A stretch of 64,000 bases of DNA from Gnetum montanum (taxonomy: Eukaryota; Streptophyta; Gnetopsida; Gnetales; Gnetaceae): the NCBI GenBank assembly GCA_015680685.1, contig MNCI01034785.1, positions 247,709 to 311,708 of the forward strand. Direction: 5' to 3'. Numbering within the stretch: position 1 is the stretch's first letter; each line of letters starts with the position of its first letter. The notes below the pieces were generated by a model. It was not told where the DNA came from. It searched no databases and saw nothing but the letters and a program-made list of their open reading frames with translations. Positions 57,393 through 64,000 of this stretch are shown here, piece by piece. The position numbers and the translations under genes are program-made.

Positions 57393-58945
57393 CCTGAAAA
57401 TCTACCTAATTTTTGTGACTAGATCTATTATTTATTTTTCCATTTTACAAGATTTTTCTTGATTTTTACAGCCAAAACCTTTGAAGAATCAATGCTAATC
57501 TTTTCCCCCCTATGATAAAAAATACAGTGTAGAAGTTATAAGTGGTTAGGTTTTGGATTTTCACAACATGTGCTGTGAATTTTACATTCTAAATCTAGCA
57601 TTAATATCTCTCTCCCCTAATTTTTTCTTTGTTACTACCAAAAATATTTTCTCTAGTTTCTAAAGTGGGTGGTTCAACTCTTTCGTGAGTTACCTTTTCC
57701 CCCATTTTTCCAAGTTGAGAAAATTAGTAGCTAGCTAAAACCAATTTTAGTGAAGAAAACACAAAATTTCCACTTTGGTTTTTAGCCTTCCCNNNNNNNN
57801 NNNNNNNNNNNNNNNNNNNNNNNNNNNNNNNNNNNNNNNNNNNNNNNNNNNNNNNNNNNNNNNNNNNNNNNNNNNNNNNNNNNNNNNNNNNNNNNNNNNN
57901 NNNNNNNNNNNNNNNNNNNNNNNNNNNNNNNNNNNNNNNNNNNNNNNNNNNNNNNNNNNNNNNNNNNNNNNNNNNNNNNNNNNNNNNNNNNNNNNNNNNN
58001 NNNNNNNNNNNNNNNNNNNNNNNNNNNNNNNNNNNNNNNNNNNNNNNNNNNNNNNNNNNNNNNNNNNNNNNNNNNNNNNNNNNNNNNNNNNNNNNNNNNN
58101 NNNNNNNNNNNNNNNNNNNNNNNNNNNNNNNNNNNNNNNNNNNNNAAATGTTGTGGTAGGTGGTGTGAGATTCCCATCATCTCACCCCCTTCTTTTCCCA
58201 CTTTGCTATACTTAGCATGGAAGCAGTTAGGAGGCCAGCGTTGGTGAGGTTCAAAACTAATTTAATGAAAAATTCTACTTTTATTTCAAGTTGAAAGACA
58301 TTTTCTAGTTTTTTGAAGCCAAAACTCCTAAGGAATCCAATATTGCCTTTATCACCTATAGTAGAAACCTTAGCCTGAAAGCTACAAGTGGTTTGGATGC
58401 TAAAATTTCACAAATCTATTGTGAATTTCTAGAGAAAAGTGAGCATGGAATATTTAATAAGCATTTTCTTTTTGCTACAAAATTTTTTACCACTAAACTA
58501 ATATTGGTTTCCATATCAACCAAGCCTACGTTTTCCTCCTTGGTGGTAAATATTAGCAACTTTCCAAAACCATATTAGGAAACTACCAAGTTTTCATTTT
58601 GGTCTTCAAACTCTCACCCCCTCTCTTTGACATTGAAATAAGAAGGTATGAGATTTCCACTATCTCACGTTCCTTCTTTCCTATCCCTCCTACCATACCT
58701 AGCATAGAGGAAGTTGGGAGGCTAACTTGGGTGAGGTTTTGAAACCAACATTGCAGTATTCCATTTTTGGTAAAGGGGTAAAACCCCCTCATCCCCCACT
58801 TGCTAATTATATTAAGTACGTCATTTTTAAAAAATTTTTATTTTCTCTTAGGGTTTTTGAAATCCATTCACTGGTATTTACTCCTATTATACCATTTATA
58901 GCCTATTCTTAAGCAATCCTCAACACTATAGCCATGGCTTTTTGA
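57393..58945 (+). repeat. E9 leader, a large tandem duplication spanning the gap
   Basis: 57470-57590 and 58319-58432 are similar (CCAAAACCTTTGAAGAATCA against CCAAAACTCCTAAGGAATCC, and TACAAGTGGTTTGGATGC). The flanking blocks at 57776-58250 and 58598-58740 are similar too (CACTTTGGTTTTTAGCC, GTGTGAGATTCCCATCATCT, CATGGAAGCAGTTAGGAGGC). The period is about 0.82-0.85 kb, assuming the gap size is right. No gene. Confidence 0.65.
57793..58145. other. Assembly gap (353 N)
   Basis: Unresolved bases inside the first unit of the duplicated leader. The two open frames spanning it (57775-58215 and 57782-58201) are artefacts. Confidence 1.
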
Positions 58946-61600
58946 AAGTCCACCAAATTGCCCTCACATTCACCGGTGAAGATCATAACCAACTAGTCAT
59001 GAGGGTGTATGATCCCAAAGATCTTGTCGTCATTGGGTATAGGAAACCTTTGAGAGTCAAAGGGGATATTCCTAATTTTTTAGCCATAAATTAAGATTGT
59101 TATAACTTTATTCTTGCTAAAATAAATGTAGGCATGCTAATTTCATGAATTGAAGCTAGCACTAAAAGGGAGTTTGAGCTCATACATAGGGGTGGGAGAG
59201 AGTACATCCCTTCCTTGTATGAAGAAATGCCTCTTAACAATGTCTATTCTAGCATCCTAGCCAAATTGATTTTTGTAGAAGAGGAAGGTGACAAGCCTAC
59301 GTTTGAGGAATAATAGGAAGAGGAGGATGAATTTAAGGTAGAATTTGAGCCTGAAAGCATCCTTGGAGGACTATTCCAAAAAACATCCTCCAAAGTCAAA
59401 GAACCTTTCCTTAATGAATTTTTTTTCTTCTAGTCATCTGTACCCTACTATAGTAGATTCCACATTAGTTGTATCCACACATCATACTCAATCAATGCCA
59501 CAAACAAAAAACTATAACACGTCAATGCCATTTACAACATAGTATTAATATGTAAAATCATCAAAAATGGCTTTTGCAGTCACAAATCCATTAACTACTC
59601 ACATAGGGTCTACCATGAGATCCCTAGTAACACAAGGGTCACACACCACATTTTTCCCATTTGTGCCTCAAGTAGTGGCATAAACATATTTTTATTTGTT
59701 TGTCCCAAAAGCCTTGCAACATATGCCACAACCTTATGTACAAACCTCAAAAACTATGGGGCCACTACAAGGCTTAGATCAAGCATTCCAAATTATCCAA
59801 GACCTAACAAAGGAGTTGAAGAGGATTAAAGCCTCTACCACACAAACTATCAAGATTATGGACTTCTATAGGAATATTCCATAAGTCTTATAGTCCCACA
59901 CTTGACACTTCCTCCTCATGTTTCCATTTTATAATTTAGCAAAGATAATGGAAAAGATAACCCTAATGCTCACCTTATTACATTTTGAGTTTTATATTTT
60001 CTCTTGCAGCCATGGCCTCATATCATCATGAGGATTTTCCCTATGTCTTTGACTAGGAAAGCACTCAATTGGTATCATGCATTGCTTAGAGGATTTATAT
60101 CCTATCTGGAGGACTTAGTAGCTCAATTTGTCAACCACTTCAAGTATAACTTGAAGCTTGACACAACACTTGACTAACTTATGAAGGTTAAGTAGGGGCC
60201 CTTAGAACCTCTACAAAAATTCATTCAGTGATGGAATGGGCTGCTAAATGAAATACCAAAGCCCATAGCCAAAGTTCACTTGTTAGCCATATTCAAGGGA
60301 GTAGGTAATGACTTCATCAAGTCTAAACTCTACTACCTAAAGAATTCTCATAAACTAAAAGTATTGAGGATGTCAAAGAGGCCAACCATGAATTGGCTTA
60401 TATATCGTATAAAAACCAACATAATCAAAGAAACAAGGAAAAGATAAAATAAAACAACACTATTGTAGCAACTATAACCAAGGAAACCAGGACCACCAAC
60501 CAATGGTCAACGGTCAACCCACCCAAAGCCGCCACCAAGGACCACAATAACCAACCATCAACTTTTGGGACCACTACATTGACAACAAGTAGATCTAACT
60601 TTGAAAGAAAGGACAAGTCTAAATACACTACATTACCATTAAAACCATCCAATTTTCTAGACCAACTATTAAGAAGTGGACATATGAAACATGAACAAAT
60701 GACCAAATCCACTTAAAAGAAACATGAGTGACTATGCAAAATACCCAATGATCCCAATAGGGAAATGAAGGATGACCCTTAGTTACCTAGATACTTCAAG
60801 ATAGACCACTTTTTCCATTATCATCAGTTACCAAGTCATGATATAGAATTATTCCTTTCATTGAAGGATGACCTACAAAGGATGATAGATAAGGGGGAAC
60901 TAGTTTTAGATGCTTCTAATCTAGTTTAGCTATAAAACCAGTCAATGAAGATACACAAAGATCCATTGAATGCTAATGATATCCCCTATGTTATTTTTGC
61001 TTTCAACATTGATGAAAATTAGAGATCTATAACAGAACCATTCATGATTCAAGTACTCTACAATGAAAGGTCTTCTTTATCTTCCCATAGCTTAAGATCC
61101 CCCTTTGTTGTGAGAGTATCATCACAAATGCCTCTAAGAGAATCTTTTTTCATTAAGGTCTTCCAACCCAATACAACCCAAATAGCCATATTCCAACTGA
61201 TTGCACATCAATCCCTTGTGATGGCCAATGCTACTACCTCTTCCCTATGGCCAATGGCTGACAACCAAAAAACTATAGTCAAAAAAGGGAAGAAGAATAA
61301 GTTAAAGCTTAACAACAAGAGAGACAAGCATATAAAGGTATGAATGAAGGTGGGCCCACTAAAGCTCACTCCCATTTTAGCTATACCTATGATATCCTCT
61401 ATCCCAACCTCTTTAACCAAAAAGCCATAGGAGGACATTAAAGCTCCTAACAAAGACAACAAGAAAAAGTCACAACAGCCAAAGCCTAAAGCTAAAGTCC
61501 ATATTTTGGTATGCATGGAGGAAGTAAAGCACAATAGGGGTGACATGGCCATGGCCAATTACAAAACCTTCCTTAATTAAATGAACCAAGTCAAGTAATC
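58946..61600 (+). pseudogene. E9 gag
   Basis: The frame from about 58946 reads TFTGEDHNQLVMRVYDPKDL, RKPLRVKGDIPNFLA, INVGMLIS, KREFELIHRGGREYIPS and PLNNVYSSILAKLIFVEEE, with three or four stops. The gag core at 59750-60350 reads LQGLDQAFQIIQDLTKELKR, KDNGKDNPNAHLITF, RKALNWYHALLRGFISYLED, LVAQFVNHFKYNLKL and GPLEPLQKFIQ. The tail to 61600 is lysine-rich. It is the least damaged gag of the E5/E6/E9 group. Confidence 0.75.
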
Positions 61601-62450
61601 TCTCAAGAAAAAAAAATAACTTTAAGCTTGTATGACCTGATCATGACTTTTGCCACACATTGTGAGGTGCTAGTTAGAATGCTAACCTCCATACCTATCA
61701 ATGACGATATTCCTACTAACAAGAAAGCCATTCATGTAGTAATGATTCCTCCCTTACTAGGGGAGGAGAATTCAACATCCTTAACATTTTATGATAGAAA
61801 AATTAAGGCTAATCATCAAAATGACAAAGTGACTATGGCCCCTATATTCATAACCATATGCATAGGATAGTTTAAAATACATCAGGTACATGTTGATGAT
61901 GGAGCTATAACCAATATCATCCCATGTACCATCATTGAATGCTTGGGCTTAACTGAGTAATTACAACCTACAACCACTATAGCTCTTAAGTCCTTCAATG
62001 GATCAAGATTTGTCATCAAGGGATATATCTCCTTAGCTTTTGTATCCAAAGAATAGATCCCAACAACCACAAAATTCTTGGTGGTGGAAGAGACACCAAG
62101 ATTTAACTTGATCCTGAGAAGACCTTGGTTGGCTCAGTTACAAGTTATATCCTTTCCCATCGATCAATAAATTCACCTTTCTCACGAGGAGGAAAAATCA
62201 TAATTCATGGTGCCGATGTAACTCCCCTAGCTATCAATAATGTAGACATAGAATAGGGGTTTGAATTAGAGCTTCAAGAAGAAGCTCCTAGCCATGAAGA
62301 GCAAAAGATAGCCAATGGGATACATTATGAGATGAACTTCCTTTTAACATTGTAAGTCAAGGGGATGGCAAATACAAGCTTGTGTAGAGTAGCCCTTACT
62401 CACTTCCTAATCTTGCAAATATTAGAAAGAATATGTACAAGTGAAGTTCA
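61601..62450 (+). pseudogene. E9 protease region and end of polyprotein
   Basis: 61628-61870 reads MYDLIMTFATHCEVLVRMLT, PTNKKAIHVVMIPP and TMAPIFITICIG. The active-site block at about 61888-61945 reads VHVDDGAITNIIPCTIIECL (D-D-G-A). KFLVVEETPRFNLIL and RPWLAQL follow. The tail VTPLAINNVDIE, ELPFNIVSQGDGKYKL and LPNLANIRKNMYK runs past 62430. No RT follows. The tail is uninterrupted at the site where E6 carries the solo LTR. Confidence 0.75.
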
Positions 62451-62649
62451 CCTTAACCTTCCCATGCCTTCATGACCAGATGCACCAATAGCCATGTAAC
62501 CTTATTTTTCATTTATAGTTTATTATATATTTTTATGCAATTGTTGTTTTACTCTTTATGCATGTATCCTATGCATATAACCTAAGTTCATTTGCATTTT
62601 TACTTATTTGGTACAACCTTTCTTTATTTTTACTTGTGTTTTAAACATC
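62451..62649 (+). other. E9 3' untranslated region
   Basis: T-rich, similar to 33990-34200 of E6. No gene. Confidence 0.55.
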
Positions 62650-62860
62650 AAATAAGCGTCTCTTCCAGATAGTGTCTACTAAGACGTTAAACTAGTACTA
62701 ATGTTTGCTAAGATGTTAAACTAGCACTATCATCTGCTAAGACATTAAACTAGAACTAATGCCCACTAAGAAGTTAAATTAGCGATATGGCATGCCATGA
62801 CATTAAACTAGGAAAACTATATAGCCTATGTGTGCAATGGCCTAAAACTAGCAAACATTC
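62650..62860 (+). repeat. 3' tandem motif array of E9
   Basis: Six copies, first five like GTCTACTAAGACGTTAAACT with spacing about 34 bp, and the last GCAATGGCCTAAAACTAGCA at about 62844. The first copies have drifted away from CCATGGCC to CTAAGACG-type text in common, so they were amplified after that change. Confidence 0.75.
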
Positions 62861-63060
62861 TTTTTATTACTATATCTCTCTTTGCTTAGCCTATTATTGC
62901 ATCAATTAGCCATTTCATTTTATAACCAAAAACATCAACATAGTTGTTTTCAAGATTTACAACATTTATAATATTCACCGCTACCATAAATGCATATAGC
63001 CAAAATAAAACCAAAATTTAAATTTAAAGTTAAAATGTAAATTTTAACATGGATCCATAA
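62861..63060 (+). other. Spacer ending in a deletion junction
   Basis: Matches E6 34540-34735 up to AAAGTTAAAATGT (63028-63040) and then, at about 63045-63061, changes to text matching E6 41925-41950 (CCCTTGACCCTGG against CCCTTGACATTGG). The antisense gene interval is therefore absent from E9. Confidence 0.6.
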
Positions 63061-64000
63061 CCCTTGACCCTGGCAACTCTAGGAGGTAACATGCACATTT
63101 GATTATGATTTGAATTGGTCTAGATCTAGGGTTCTTAATTCCTCCATGTTGGAGTATCATTTCCAATATGGAAAAAATGGGGGAAAGCTACTTTTCCACT
63201 TTTGAAGATAAGATGGCACTCCCAAAAGCCAAAGATCTATGTCGAAGAAGCCTAGGACCTCATAGCCTTAATATTTTTCTTTTCTAATACCATTTCAACC
63301 ACAAAAACCCACTTCCCCCATTCGTACATGCTGGAGTAACTCCCCTAGCATGGAAACAGGGTGGGAAGACATTAAGTACCCTTAAACAACCTTCAAACAT
63401 ATCCAAAATTAGCTAGAAACTTGCAAAATCGAAGTCTATAGCCCTAGGTGCCTAGAAACCTAGTAAAAGTACTCCCAAATCACTCTAAATTCATAAAATA
63501 AGTGTCACCATATTTTTCCATGCTAAGGATACTATGCCTAGTGTGGAAAAATTTGGAAAGCGATTTCAACACCTATTGACACTCAAAATGACCTCCAATT
63601 ACCGTGGAATCAAGCCAGGAGATGCATAGGTTCTATATTTGGACTGAAGTTACCTATTTGAACATGTTTGATCTCATTATTTATTTGATTTTAATTATCT
63701 AGGCTAAGTCCCCTCTTTTCCATGCTAGCTATTCTGGAAATAAGGGAGGAAGACTTTAGAACTCACTTTTTAGCATTTATAGACCTCTAGAGTACTTAAT
63801 TTCGAGGGATATGACCTTGAACTACCTTGGGAAGGTCTTGGAACCTCAATTTTGGACCTTTGAGAATTCCAAAACATAATTTCCTTACCCTTCATAGTAA
63901 GGATACTTATTTCCATGCTAATCCCATTATGGAAGCCTCAAAACACTTGATTTTTAGGTCTAAAGAGCCTAGAAATAGCCCTAATTGATGCCTGAACTCA
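63061..64000. repeat. E9 copy of the 185-bp tandem array, runs off the window
   Basis: Cores at about 63142, 63325, 63517, 63719 and 63911 (TCCATGTTGGAGTATC, TACATGCTGGAGTAACT, TCCATGCTAAGGATACT, and so on). Spacings are 183, 192, 202 and 192. It continues past the right edge. Confidence 0.75.

Noticed and set aside
57775-58215. Long frames on both strands made mostly of X
   Set aside because: Assembly gap, not sequence.
1-64000. Integrated pararetrovirus or other viral insertion
   Set aside because: All readable RT, integrase and gag parts have the Ty3/gypsy LTR order, with LTRs, PBS and polypurine tracts; no coat or movement protein sequence was seen.

Overview
The window looks like an intergenic stretch of a very large plant nuclear genome. 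It is strongly AT-rich and CpG-poor and has almost no host genes. It consists of old, nested LTR retrotransposons of the Ty3/gypsy type, and every coding region is broken by stops and frameshifts. A gymnosperm is my best guess from the age and density of the decay, but nothing here proves it. I saw no tRNA, rRNA, CRISPR array or intact host gene. The one recognisable host-gene relic is a truncated Dof (CDF-type) zinc-finger fragment at 4584-4925.

Layout, with element labels used in the entries. E1 (1-3100, minus): gag, protease, RNase H-like domain, then the start of reverse transcriptase (RT). E2 (5400-7770, plus): Athila-like RT, RNase H and integrase. E3 (8796-15077, minus): gag, protease, and an RT-to-integrase deletion, between two LTR remnants. 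E4 (15078-21723, plus): LTR, primer binding site (PBS), gag, integrase C-terminus, 3' tandem motif array, polypurine tract, LTR. E5 (about 21780-28750, minus) and E6 (28760-43330, plus): two head-to-head gag-protease elements. E7 (44040-49569, plus): a Tat-type RT-RNase H-second RNase H-integrase element with an LTR. E8 (51690-55884, minus host): represented by its antisense gene and part of its motif array. E9 (55885 to beyond 64000, plus): LTR, PBS, gag-protease, 3' array and a satellite-like array.

The most interesting system is carried by E5, E6 and E8. Between the 3' motif array and the 3' end of the element lies a multi-exon gene in antisense orientation to the element, called ASG here. 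Three diverged copies (ASG-a 21780-23046 plus, ASG-b 34882-38566 minus, ASG-c 51694-55450 plus) share protein motifs, intron positions with GTAAG-type donors, and the same C-terminal stop. The carriers that can be read (E5, E6) encode only gag and protease, as does E9, where the ASG interval has been deleted. E7 carries the full enzyme set, has an LTR related to that of E9, and shares the 3' motif array. This suggests an autonomous and non-autonomous pair. Antisense extra genes are known in some Tat-lineage elements (maize Grande is the case I recall), but I recognise no family for this protein.

Other structure: an array of about 185 bp repeats with palindromic cores (40526-43330, and again at 63060-64000), periodic repeats of about 190 bp inside LTRs, a solo LTR with a matching empty site in a sister element, and PBS sequences decayed at their CpG. 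All calls are from reading by eye; percent identities, phylogenies and database matches were not computed.
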